Translations under genes and position numbers: made by a program
Assembly: GCF_024323335.1 (NCBI RefSeq)
Contig: NC_066580.1
Location: 259,081,332-259,145,331, forward strand
Length of the DNA stretch: 64,000 nucleotides
Direction of reading: 5' to 3'
Source: Lathyrus oleraceus
Taxonomy: Eukaryota > Streptophyta > Magnoliopsida > Fabales > Fabaceae
Notes under the pieces: model-generated
What the model was told of the DNA's origin: nothing
The model's input: only the letters and a program-made list of their open reading frames with translations
Databases searched by the model: none
Shown: one piece after another, positions 22,831-34,523 of the stretch
Numbering within the stretch: the stretch's first letter is position 1
How the letters are laid out: every line of letters begins with the position of its first letter

Positions 22831-24917
22831 AAAAAAAGGGTCATAAAAAACCTTAACAAAATAAAACAAGATTCAATGACCACCATGTCAAGAATCAGAG
22901 GGTCACCAACATCCTTGAAGAGAAAAATAGGGTGACTGCCATTTCAAGAGACCTCGAATCACTATCTTTATCCTTACACCTTCAAGAAGACGAATGTGTA
23001 TGTTAAATTAACTGAATGTAGGATTGGAGATCATCAGGAAGAAGGGGTGGGTTAAAATAAACTTTGAGCCTTATATCCTTTTGTTCGAGAACCGTGAACC
23101 AAGCCACGTTACAACCCTTAAAAGACCTAATTGAGGTAGGGTTTATTCTAAAAGCATACTACAACAAGGTTGCGTAAACTGACTCCTAGATATTTTTTTA
23201 ATCACCGGTATTGACATCATGTTCTTGCTATATCTTTCACACACTAGCTAAATCAGCAATGTGTTTGAACTAATGGTTCATTCATCACACACTATCACAT
23301 TACCTCAATAAATGATTTTTCAAACCTGCATGAATATCGTATTAAAATTACCATTAATTGAATAAACAATTTTAACTGCCAGTAAGTACTTGACATCAAG
23401 GAGCTTCAAAGAAGCAGTCAGAGAAGAACCTGATCATTCGTCAATGCTGACCCAAATCAAGACTACTTCTTGATCCTATGGATTAGGGGCATGGTATCCG
23501 ATGACTATGAATTGGTCAGTCAAAAGACAAACTCCAAGCATCAATCGATCAAGGAGGCAAATAATTTCAAAATGTTCAGTCCATCTGGGCTAGCCATTCA
23601 AAAGCTCAGTCAATCTGGGGCACGCCTTTCAAAATCTCAATCAGGGGCAAAACACTACAAGACTCATACACTGGGGCAAAGTTTGGTTCAGTCCATGGTA
23701 TAATCATTCCCAGGGTTTCCTTTCAAAGGAGAAATCCTTCAAAGACCCTACAGGCTGGGGCAGACAAGTCACAAAGAGCCTTAGAGCAGAGCAAGAGCAC
23801 AATCATCATGCATTAATTATGTCGCTACGCTCATTAAATCATTTGCAAGCCGTCATGGCATACCAGTCAAAGAAGTTGAGGTTCTCTCAAGAACAAATAC
23901 GCAGTCTATCAGCAAATGATCAAACTTGGGGCACCAAAAGCATCTACATCTATCTTCTGATCATCGCATCGTCAAAATACAGAATGTCGGGAAGTCAAAA
24001 CCTTTCACCAACCAAAGTCCAATCCAAATTGGCAATTACCAAAAAATAAAGTCCAATCCATATTGGCAGCTACCAAAAATAAAAGTCCACTTTGTTGGCA
24101 TCCTCATAATATCAAAGTCCAATCCCTATTGGCATCTCCAAAGCCAAAGTCCAATCCATATTGGCAACCACTGAAAGTCCACTTTGCTGGCATCTTCACA
24201 AACTCGAATCCAATCAACATTGGTACCCAGAAAGTCTCACCTTCAAAAAGGGAGATCAATCCAAAAAAATAACCAATATTCATATTGCATTACCACATGC
24301 ACTGCATACAATAAACACACGTGACATTCCTTCCAAATAAGGAAGTTACATATCAAAAATCTCTTACACAAAAATGAGAAATTTTCATTAACATGCATCA
24401 ATTACATACATAATTTTCCTACCAAATAGGAAGATTCACCATTAAGAAATCATATCAATCATTGGCATCCATATGCATAGCCTTATACGATCCGCATTCC
24501 TATATGCACAGCTAAATATCCCCAGCAAATGCATAATGCATACACTTCATGCATCTTCCCATGCATGGCATTTCCATCCAAAGTGGAACATCATACAAAA
24601 ATTAAACATAATATGATAAGGATCTAAGGTCATTCGCATCTATCCTAGAGTTTCCTCATTTCCCAAATAAAGTTATTACCCTACATACGCTCATGGAATC
24701 ATTTCCTAGCCAGTCATTTCTCCCAACTTCGTGGGTGATAGTGATATTCCCAGCATTTTCTTTGCTACCATTGCTCCCCAAGCAGAGGTTACCATAAAAG
24801 TCTCTTATGAGCGTCTCCCCTGCAGAGCTTCTTCAGCATATTTCCTCCAAAAGGAATCTTTTCTAAAAATATCCCCCAACAGACATTCATTCTTTAAGAT
24901 ATTACTTCATTTATATG
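22831..24917 (+). other. Long 3' untranslated region of Ogre-B before the 180-bp array
   Basis: Two kilobases without coding potential. The part at 23590-23950 contains several scattered GGGGCA motifs (near 23638, 23652, 23673, 23758 and 23930), similar to the core of the polypurine tract. A short repeat array follows at 24015-24195. The rest is low-complexity, A/T-rich text. Confidence 0.6.
24015..24195 (+). repeat. Six-copy ~32-bp tandem repeat
   Basis: Units beginning AAGTCCA at 24015, 24049, 24083, 24115, 24147 and 24175. They alternate between AAGTCCAATCCATATTGGCA-type and shorter AAGTCCACTTTGYTGGCA-type forms. The TTGGCA end is constant. Part of the hypervariable 3'UTR. Confidence 0.85.
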
Positions 24918-27143
24918 GAGAATCTCATTCGTTACTGTTTGAGATGCTGTCTCATCAATATGAGGAGTCTCATTCCAGTTTTTCTTTTGAGATACTGCTC
25001 TAGTATCCTCGGAGAGTCTCAGATTCAATCAAGGTATCATTCCCTTGTTCGGAATATCTTGATTCGATCATATGAGATGCTGCTTCGACTCGATACAGAG
25101 AATCTCATCTTTTGCTGTCTGAGATGCTGTCTCATCAATATGAGGAGTCTCATTCCAGTTTTTCTTTTGAGATACTGCTCTAGTATCCTCGGAGAGTCTC
25201 AGATTCAATCAAGGTATCATTCCCTTGTTCGGAATATCTTGATTCGATCATATGAGATGCTGCTTCGACTCGATACAGAGAATCTCATCTTTTGCTGTCT
25301 GAGATGCTGTCTCATCAATATGAGGAGTCTCATTACAGTTTTTCTTCTGAGATACTGCTCTAGTATCCTCGGAGAGTCTCAGATTCAATCAAGGTATCAT
25401 TCCCTTGTTCGGAATATCTTGATTCGATCATATGAGATGCTGCTTCGACTCGATACAGAGAATCTCATCTTTTGCTGTCTGAGATGCTGTCTCATCAATA
25501 TGAGGAGTCTCATTCCAGTTTTTCTTTTGAGATACTGCTCTAGTATCCTCGGAGAGTCTCAGATTCAATCAAGGTATCATTCCCTTGTTCGGAATATCTT
25601 GATTCGATCATATGAGATGCTGTTTCGACTCGATACAGAGAATCTCATCTTTTGCTGTCTGAGATGCTGTCTCATCAATATGAGGAGTCTCATTCCAGTT
25701 TTTCTTTTGAGATACTGCTCTAGTATCCTCGGAGAGTCTCAGATTCAATCAAGGTATCATTCCCTTGTTCGGAATATCTTGATTCGATCATATGAGATGC
25801 TGCTTCGACTCGATACAGAGAATCTCATCTTTTGCTGTCTGAGATGCTGTCTCATCAATATGAGGAGTCTCATTCCAGTTTTTCTTTTGAGATACTGCTC
25901 TAGTATCCTCGGAGAGTCTCAGATTCAATTAAGATATCATTCCCTTGTTCGGAATATCTTGATTCGATCATATGAGATGCTGCTTCGACTCGATACAGAG
26001 AATCTCATCTTTTGCTGTCTGAGATGCTGTCTCATCAATATGAGGAGTCTCATTCCAGTTTTTCTTTTGAGATACTGCTCTAGTATCCTCGGAGACTCTC
26101 AGATTCAATCAAGGTATCATTCCCTTGTTCGGAATATCTTGATTCTATCATATGAGATGCTGCTTCGACTCGATACAGAGAATCTCATCTTTTGCTGTCT
26201 GAGATGCTGTCTCATCAATATGAGGAGTCTCATTCCAGTTTTTCTTTTGAGATACTGCTCTAGTATCCTCGGAGAGTCTCAGATTCAATCAAGGTATCAT
26301 TCCCTTGTTCGGAATATCTTGATTCGATCATATGAGATGCTGCTTCGACTCGATACAGAGAATCTCATCTTTTGCTGTCTGAGATGCTGTCTCATCAATA
26401 TGAGGAGTCTCATTCCAGTTTTTCTTTTGAGATACTGCTCTAGTATCCTCGGAGAGTCTCAGATTCAATCAAGGTATCATTCCCTTGTTCGGAATATCTT
26501 GATTCGATCATATGAGATGCTGCTTCGACTCGATACAGAGAATCTCATCTTTTGCTGTCTGAGATGCTGTCTCATCAATATGAGGAGTCTCATTCCAGTT
26601 TTTCTTTTGAGATACTGCTCTAGTATCCTCGGAGAGTCTCAGATTCAATCAAGGTATCATTCCCTTGTTCGGAATATCTTGATTCGATCATATGAGATGC
26701 TGCTTCGACTCGATACAGAGAATCTCATCTTTTGCTGTCTGAGATGCTGTCTCATCAATATGAGGAGTCTCATTCCAGTTTTTCTTTTGAGATACTGCTC
26801 TAGTATCCTCGGAGAGTCTCAGATTCAATCAAGGTATCATTCCCTTGTTCGGAATATCTTGATTCGATCATATGAGATGCTGCTTCGACTCGATACAGAG
26901 AATCTCATCTTTTGCTGTTTGAGATGCTGTCTCGTCAATATGAGGAGTCTCATTCCAGTTTTTCTTTTGAGATACTGCTCTTGTATCCTCGGAGAGTCTC
27001 AGATTCAATCAAGGTATCATTCCCTTGTTCGGAATATCTTGATTCTATCATATGAGATGCTGCTTCGACTCGATACAGAGAATCTCATCTTTTGCTGTTT
27101 GAGATGCTGCTTCATCAGCATGAAGAGTCTCATTCAGTTTTAG
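24918..27143 (+). repeat. 180-bp tandem array in the 3'UTR of Ogre-B (12 full copies plus a partial)
   Basis: The unit repeats at exactly 180 bp (for example TGCTTCGACTCGATACAGAG at 25081, 25261 and on to 27061). Units are nearly identical apart from scattered single-base variants. Because 180 is divisible by three and one frame lacks stops, the array forms a 742-codon open frame (24915-27143). No domain or start context supports a protein. Tandem repeats in the 3'UTR are a recognised, hypervariable feature of Ogre-type elements and a source of satellite DNA in legumes. Confidence 0.97.
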
Positions 27144-27411
27144 GAACATTTTTCTATTTATTACCAGACAGTTTTGGATACAGTTAGGACATCATTCCTT
27201 TAATGGGATACCTTGATTGTAATTATCCAAGATATTGTGCTGACAATTCCTTTTCTTACCATACTTCTCACCACATTTTCTTCTTGCATTATTTTTTCTG
27301 CATTCCTCCACACATTTCAAAGGACAAAATCCGGGTATTTTCGTATTTAATTATCTTCCTCCATGAATGTACGAAGACTACAGTCATTCTTACCTTCTGT
27401 GTCAAGGTAAT
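27144..27411 (+). other. Distal 3'UTR of Ogre-B
   Basis: Diverged continuation after the array, non-coding, leading to the polypurine tract. T-rich, nothing else recognised. Confidence 0.5.
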
Positions 27412-27425
27412 TAAATAGGGGCAAC
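27412..27425 (+). other. Polypurine tract of Ogre-B
   Basis: TAAATAGGGGCAAC abuts the 3' LTR. It matches the Ogre-A tracts (TTAAATAGGGGCAGC at 38316-38330 and 46548-46562), so plus-strand priming is shared by the families. Confidence 0.85.
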
Positions 27426-30400
27426 TGTCATACCCCGATTTTTGTCCTGATTTATTTTTCTCACGGATACCACGACATATTTTTAACCAGCAAACCTTGA
27501 TTTCCACATCTCTTTGTAATGGACTTGGGCCAAGTCATATATAGGAATCTAGAACCCTTTAAAGTTCTATGATCAACACGGCACAAAACTTAGTTGCTTG
27601 TGGGACATCCTCTCTTGTCATGTTATAGCCCCACCACATATTGTCACGCACTCCATTCACAAAATACCCGGATTGATTTCAAATGGTGCTGTGGTCTATA
27701 AGTACGAGTTGTAAATTATTTTGTTTGAGTGTCTTGTTTGGTATGTGAGCGCATCATTTTTTGGTCCTTCACAAATCTCAAGTTGATCCATTCCCATGTT
27801 TATTGTGATCCCTCTACGTGCAATGGTTCATAATGTGGCAAAGATATCAAGATCCAAATAAAACCAATAGAATTTCATTCAAAAAAAACAAACATCATTA
27901 CAATCCGTCAAGTTGCATCATTTGAAACAAAAATATGGAGTTTGGTATTATTTACAAAAAAATACAACCCGTCTCTATACCAAATTATCCATCCTAATTC
28001 TAATCACCTCTGAAAGTGAAATCTTTGGACAAGTCATTGGTGAGTGGACACTTTGTTCCAACCATCCGGCCATAAACGTAATCGTGCCGTGTAATGTGTC
28101 GCCAACGTGAGCCCTGCTATGAACACACCAGCAAACGTAGCCAAATCAAGGTGAGGCTACAAATGATCCAAACTACAACACAAGGCAAGCTGTGAAATAA
28201 TGATGTCGCGGCGAAGGCGAATTGCAGCCGGGTTCAACCTCCGGCAAAAGCATCTTGCATACAACACTAATTTGAGAAATTCCATTTTACAAAATCATCA
28301 TTACAAAATCATAAGGAATTGACAAATCCTCTACAAAGGTTGGCCAAATTCCAACAAACCAGCTATTGACCATTTCCTAAAAAAAAAGACCTAAACCTCA
28401 ATTGTTCATGCTCCATCACCAGAGTTCAGAATCACTTTTTTTTTGCAGCTTTTTCTCCAAGCCTTGGCCAAGCCCCTTGTGCGACATTGAACCTGCAAAA
28501 ACGCCTAGCATGATATCATTATTACTATGCCAAGTTATCCATGACCAAATAAAACAATGGCATAACATAGTTGAGTGATTACGGCCACAATCCAAAACAG
28601 ACCAGCTCGCTGCAGGTATAATGTAGCATACCATGTCACATAACGTCGTCAATTTACAAACCACACAATCATCCAAACTTATCCAACAGGTGCATGCTGT
28701 GACGTAATCTTGCTGTAGAATCCGGATACAGGTGCTACAACCACTAGCCGAAATACATCATAACAAACATCCAGCAATGCATCAGCAGCAACAAAGACTT
28801 GCAAGAGTCGTGCACAAAGATACCAAACCTGAAAAATCAAGAAAGTTAAAGCCTACAGATTTTGAACTCAATATGAGAATTTGGGAAGGTCAAAACTTGA
28901 CTGGATTGGCTGAAAGCCCTGCATAGGTTGCCCCGAAGTATTGTCGGGCAAATACTCTGAGAAGGTTGATATTGAGAGTGCTGAAGCGCTTCTGTGTGCT
29001 CTGTTGATTGGTTGCTTTCCAGGGAAATTCATTGGAAACAGTTTTTGAGGCTAATAAGATTGTCAAATTAGATTTCCAAGCAAGGATATGGGAATCAATA
29101 TCCAAACCTGCATATCACAAATGCATCCTTACAAAAGCACCAACCTACAAAAGTGAAATTCATTTCAGTACCCAAAACAAAAATAATCATTACCATAGCA
29201 AAATTTCATTCAAATTCTAACACAACAGCTAACAACATCACATTTCAAGTTAACAGGTTTTTCAGCATATGACTAACCTCATGGTAATAGAATCACGGAG
29301 CACAAGCCTACAACCATTGGCCAAAACCGCATCGATACGTGAATATTGTAAACCTGCAGAAGCCAATACTAGCCTACATCAAGCCAAAATATTGCAGACA
29401 AATGGTACAAAAATAGCATGGCGGTATCCCTGTCATGGGGTCATTCACCTCCACTCTATGGATTAATTAAGCTAACTGCAGTGAATGAAACCGATGCGAT
29501 GTTCCAACCTGCAAAACAACCACAAATTATAAGAAAGAGCGAAATCAACATAATTTACAGTGGATCCAATCTGGGCATAGGCAACACGTGACCAAATTCC
29601 TTTCCCATGATATGGAAACAACCTTGATAACCATTTCAGAAGTGTGATGCACAAGTCATCATGAACCGTTGGTGGGAGATTGAGAAGAGTAAAGCTGTAA
29701 AATCCAAACCAGTAAAAAACTTGTCATAAGGATATCATACGTGGTTAAAATAGAACAATTACTGCAGTGAAAAGTAAAAAGAGAGGGTTATTGTAAGTTC
29801 ACTACAGACAAAACCTTACCATTTGAAGGACCACACCGATTTGAAGCACCACTAACTCTGAGAAATTCTGCTACCTAACGGAATGATTCTCCCACTAATT
29901 TGCCAAGCTCATGAGAGAGGAATTCAAAACCTCGTACATCCAAAGCTCTATATAAGGACCCTCCATTGTTAGGGTAAGGATCCGATTTTCTGCACCGTTA
30001 CTCTGGAGAAATCATTCCAAAACCCTAGTTAAAAAAGCTCTGTTTTGAACTTGTTGAGATTTTCACACCGAAGCTCAACAAGCTCGAGCTAAGCCCCCCT
30101 GTCAAAACCGAAACGAACCCAAATCGTTAAAGAGGAAGCGAAGAAGGCGGAAAGTTCGAGAGGAAGAAAGAACCTTGAAGGACCTAAGGATCATTTACCT
30201 CACCTTGCCGGAGTTGAAACGTCGGACTAGCTCCGATTTGGTATTTAATATTTCTCCTTTGCATGATTTGATATTACCATCTTGTTCACATCTCCTCAAA
30301 TGCCATAACCCCCATGATTATTACATGAGATTCCTGCTGTTGTGTTGTTTGGTTGTTGCTTCGTTTTCTTTGGATTCGTGTTCTTGATTCATAAACTGCG

Positions 30401-32916
30401 TGGTTAGATCTGTTTTTTGGAGTATTTGTTTGGGTAAGTTTAGGTTTTCTTTCTCTAAGTTATGGGCGCTCACGATGGTGCCGCCATTATTACATAGGAG
30501 TGCCGTCTAGGTTTCTTACCGTCGTGGTTAAATCGATGGTGTTGTTGGCTTTGAAACAGAAAAGGAAGAAGTGAAAATGTAGAGAGAGAGTGAAGTTGTA
30601 AGTAGGAGGAAGGAATGAAATATTCGCGTTTTCCTTGCCGAGTTTTTTTTTTTATATATTAAATTAAAGGCTTCGTAAACTGTGTTTTTTTTCCTGTACG
30701 TTGCTTTTACCGAGGGAGGACATTTACTTTGGTAATAAGTGTTGACAGTTGTTGGTCTTCCAATTGAGCTTTCAAATTTCTCATTCACTTATGAGAAGTA
30801 ATGACCGCCGGATGTTGGGAAGAGAGGTAGAGGCCATTCGCCTCCTTCCCTTTCGTCTGCTATCTCAACTAGTTGGGCTGGATTCGTTTTGGGCCTCATG
30901 GGCCCTTATGGTTTGCTGAAATTCATCACACAAATCTCTTAATTCAAGTCCATATCTTGTTTTATTTGTTTTATTTGTTTTTTTTTAAGCTTTAATGCCT
31001 TAGATTTTCTAAATAAGTTAATGGGTCATTTTCCAATTAAACATCTTTTTCCTTATTCTGTGTATATTTTATATATTCTTTAGAATGTTGCAATTAAAAT
31101 ATTAGTTAGACGTTAATATTGGTAAATGATACCAAATCGTTATACCTTATTATAAAAATAATTAAGTCATGGTCTAGTACCAAGTAATTTCTCAAAGTAT
31201 ATTAATTCTAAATAAATTCAAATTCGACATGTTTAATTAATCTACTCTCCAAAATTATTTAAATTAATTTTGAATGAAAAGGAGAATAGTAAGCTTCCGC
31301 TTTACCACCTCTCGACTATCCGAATAATTGGCGTACGCCATATTGCTCGGATTTTCGTCATTCAATAAAAATCCTAAAAATTCTAAACCACTTCCTCAAG
31401 TTAATTATAAAATCTTAAAAGTTTCATTATTTAATAATTTAATTTTGAATGAAAAGGAGAATAGTAAGCTTCCGCTTTACTACCTCTCGACTATTCGAAT
31501 AATTGGCGTACGCCATATTGCTCGAATTGTCGTCATTTAATTAAAACCTTAAAAAATTCTATAAAATAAAAATCATTTTCCCAATTTAATTATTCTAATA
31601 TTCTCTTAAAATTATTTAATAATTTAATTTTGAATGAAAAGGAGAATAGTAAGCTTCCGCTTTACTACCTTTCGACTATTCGAATAATTGGCGTACGCCA
31701 TATTGCTCGAATTGTCGTCATTTAATTAAAACCCTAAAAACCCTATAAAATTAAGATTATTTTCTCAAATTAATTACAAATTCTAAAAACACTATTTAAA
31801 TTAATCTTGAATGAAAAGGAGATTAGTGAGCATCCGCTTCATTATCTCTCGATTATTCGGATAATTGGCGTACGCCATATTGCTCGAATTTTTGTCATTT
31901 AATTAAAACCCCAAAACTCCTTAACTAAAATTACTCCCTCGATTAATTACAAATCCTAAAAGTATTATTTTAAATTAATCTTGAATGAAAAGGAGATTAG
32001 TGAGCACCCGCTTCATTATCTCTCGATTATTCGAATAATTGGCGTACGCCATATTGCTCGGATCTTCGTCATTCAATTTAAACCCCAAAAATTCCATAAG
32101 ATTAACATCACTCCTCCAAATTATTTATTAATTCTAAAAGCCTTATTTTTAATAATTAATTTTGAATGAAAAGGAGAATAGTAAGCTTCCGCTTTATTAT
32201 CTCTCGATTATTCGAATAATTGGCGTACGCCATATTGCTCGAATCCTCGTCATCAAATTAAAACACAATCGAATAAATTCAAAACACCTTCACAAATCAA
32301 ACTTAATTCCTCGCCCCCGTGCGACCAACAACTTAAAAATTCTTTTCAAAAGAACACTGTTAATCCTTTCTAACGCGCATAACAAACCAATGCTTAAGCC
32401 TCCGCCGAGAGTATACAAGCCAGCGTTTAGCCTTTAGAACGCGATCTACACAGTCGTTCATTAAAAGACACCAACAAAAAAACCGTAGTTGCCCGAACTA
32501 CGATTGCTCTGATTTCCTTATTACACCATAGGGATACGTAGGCAGGAGATTGCTGTATCTTCGCGAGCACACTAATAAAAAACCTCCATTTTCCCATTTT
32601 GAGGTCTTCATCCATCTCTATTAAATATTTAATTACTCGGAAGAAAGCGAATAACATTTAACTAACATTCAAATAGCAAATTAGACTAAAAGGTTCCCGT
32701 TGAGTACAACGGACGTGAGGGGTGCTAATACCTTCCCCTTGCGTAATCGACTCCCGAACCCGAATATGGTTGCGACGACCATTATTCTATTTTTCAAAGG
32801 TTTTATCGATATTTTCCTATTCCTTCATTGGGATAAATAAAGTTCGGTGGCGACTCTGTTCGAACATAAATTTTTCCGCGACCATCGCGAGGAATCGTAT
32901 TTTTCGAGATGCGACA
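27426..32916 (+). repeat. 3' LTR of Ogre-B
   Basis: 5491 bp, identical to the 5' LTR except for three C/T differences noticed by eye. It carries the TATA box at 29949-29956 and the U5 array at 31266-32266, and ends at the GCTTG duplication (32917-32921). Confidence 0.97.
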
Positions 32917-33133
32917 GCTTGTTCCAACTATTATGAGTCAAACAGGATCTAGTGTGGCTGCCTCAATCACAAAACAATCCAGAAAAAGGGTTGAAAAAAA
33001 ACCTATCATCAAAAGAAGGAAAAGTGAGAGGATCAAGTTGAGTTGGTTTAAAAGACCCATAACAGGTGAAGGAATATCTAGTGACAAACCAATTACCCTA
33101 CCAGAAAATGAAGACATACCCACTTCAAAATGA

Positions 33134-33797
33134 GAGACTGATTATTATGTTTCTGCTATGTATTTTGTAATCCTTTTGGAAAACTCTTTTGTAATGCCAA
33201 CTGATCTTTGAAGACATGTATTTTGTAATCCTTTTGTAACAAACATATGCACTTACTGTGATGATCAATTCTAATGTATCAGTTTAACATTATTGGTGTG
33301 TATTGTCTATAAAACACAATGGCTAGTCTGTCACATTTTTTTCTTGTTTTTCATAAACCATGAATTCTGCAGAGAGCCATGGCTAGTCTGTGCACTAATC
33401 TTACAACAAAACCATGAATTCTGCAGGACCTAAAGAAAAAGCCAAAGTATTTAATTACATTCACCTTGAATTCTGCACTGAAAAAGTTTAAGAGATAGAC
33501 TACATTAATATATTTCAATTTATTTATATGTTTACTATGTCATATTTTCTTTAGAATTACTGACTATAAAATTGTTCTGTAGTTTTCTGATGATTTTGCA
33601 ATTTTGCTCTTTCATTATGATATAACGTTTTTCTGTCATTATTGGTAGATTGAATGCTGAAAGTTTAATCAAATAATGATGCTGCACTGACAGTTTAAGA
33701 TTGATGAACAGATTACATTTCATTGATGAACACATTACAAGTTCAACATTACATTGCTGAAAAACACTAATGACATAACAATTACATGACAGACTCA
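33134..33797. other. Convergent intergenic region of the MULE
   Basis: Between the stop codons of the transposase (plus) and the GRF gene (minus). AT-rich with a duplicated 'gtattttgtaatccttttg' motif (33162 and 33219) and other short repeats ('ccatgaattctgca' near 33359 and 33412). It probably holds both 3'UTRs and their polyadenylation signals. The small frame at 33535-33798 is not believed. Confidence 0.55.
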
Positions 33798-34293
33798 TTA
33801 GACTAACTTAACCATAGCTGCTATCAACATCCATGACAGACCAATTACAAACATTAACCATAAATTTTTCCTCTTTTCCATTGCAATCTTTTTCTTTAGT
33901 TTTTCTAACTTGTTAAGCTTTCCGACTCTGCAATCTATCTCCTCAACAATCTCTTTAGCAAATTCAATCAAATAAGCCTTGTTGACTTCACATTGGCGGC
34001 ATCCGGACGGATTGGTTTCTTTCACTGCAAACTCACTGACCAAATCATCCCACAAAAATAAACCGCACCCATTCTGCAATTTGAGATAAACACCACCAAC
34101 AATTAATTTCGAAATCAAACTCAAAATAATAAAATGCTTCAAAATTGCTCACCATATAATTCCTGCATTTCCAAAATTTGCGACCGGGGTTTTCAATTGA
34201 CTTGGAGACCAACAACTTCATGGTTTCATTGCATCCACATCTTGGTAAGCCGTTTCCAACTTCACTCGTGGAAGATGCCTTGCTGCCACCCAT
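33798..34293 (-). CDS. GRF zinc-finger protein with coiled coil and C-terminal membrane segment, encoded at the right end of the MULE
   Basis: Two exons on the minus strand: 34293-34153 (47 codons, ATG start) and 34073-33798 (91 codons plus stop). They are joined in phase 0 across a 79-bp GT/AG intron; predicted product 138 residues. Splicing completes a GRF zinc finger: Cys19-x-Cys21 ('CGC'), 'ENPGRKFWKC' with Cys43, then 'NGCGLFLWDD' with Cys50. Residues about 88-118 form a charged coiled coil (EEIDCRVGKLNKLEKLKKK), and the last ~20 residues are hydrophobic (LWLMFVIGLSWMLIAAMV), a likely tail anchor. GRF fingers in other proteins bind single-stranded DNA. No disabling lesion seen. It faces the transposase, like mudrB faces mudrA in MuDR, but I see no similarity to MURB. 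Its role in transposition is inference. Confidence 0.85.
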
Positions 34294-34523
34294 AACCCAG
34301 ATGAAGGGGACACGGACGAAGATGAAGAGAGGGATGGATTTGGGGTAGGGATGGATTTCACGAAGAGAGAGAGGGATGGATTTGGGATAGGGATGGATTT
34401 CATGAAGAGAGAGAGGGATGGATTTGGAACCCTAATTTCTAGTTTATGCCATGCTGGAGACCTAATGAAGATTCACATGTGAAAATAAAAAAATTAAAAA
34501 GCCACGTCTGAAATAAAAAACCA
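34294..34523 (-). promoter_or_regulatory. 5' region of the GRF gene
   Basis: About 230 bp between the right inverted repeat and the GRF start. It contains three imperfect 'gagagagggatggatttgg' units on the plus strand (34329-34425 area), CT-rich on the transcribed strand, comparable to plant CT-rich leader elements. No convincing TATA box; the promoter may lie in the terminal repeat. Confidence 0.4.

Larger units (their letters stand above)
14150..32916 (+). mobile_element. Ogre-B: young, non-autonomous 18.8-kb Ogre-type LTR retrotransposon
   Basis: Two 5491-bp LTRs (14150-19640 and 27426-32916), TG...CA ends, a 5-bp duplication, the Ogre PBS at 19643, a gag remnant, a 180-bp tandem array and a polypurine tract. 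No protease, RT, RNase H or integrase sequence is recognisable in the 7785-bp interior, so enzymes must have come from a related element. By eye the LTRs differ at three sites, all C/T: 14429/27705, 14637/27913 and 18395/31671. This implies insertion within roughly the last tens of thousands of years at commonly used plant rates. Confidence 0.95.
11196..33133 (+). pseudogene. MULE (mudrA-like) transposase, multi-exon gene split by Ogre-B in its last exon
   Basis: Proposed exons are 11196-11321, 11409-12860, 12938-13882 and 13990-14149 continuing at 32922-33133. The three introns (87, 77 and 107 bp) all have GT/AG ends and phase 0, and the rebuilt length is about 964 residues. Exon 1 is short and very basic (NLS-like). 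Exon 2 starts with a PB1-like segment (VTLHHGGEFYRVF), then acidic linkers and the MuDR DNA-binding domain (FNTLDDFRAAIREW ... CKHKCGF). The MULE catalytic domain has Asp in 'VDGCH' (about residue 461), Asp in 'ISDQQKG' (about 523) and Glu in 'NISESFN' (about 624). A SWIM zinc finger (CSCNFWELVGIPCRHV, about 715) and CCHC knuckle (about 815) follow. The tail has TDMP-rich repeats. Only the Ogre-B insertion breaks it. An alternative start is Met at 11535. Confidence 0.9.

Noticed and set aside
24915..27143. A 742-residue repetitive protein gene
   Set aside because: The frame exists because the DNA unit is 180 bp and happens to lack stops in one frame. It lies in a retrotransposon 3'UTR, lacks domains and has no separate promoter.
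14646..32657. Many small ORFs present as exact pairs (for example 15456-15650 and 28732-28926)
   Set aside because: They are the two LTR copies of Ogre-B, 13276 bp apart. No coding signal, only duplication.
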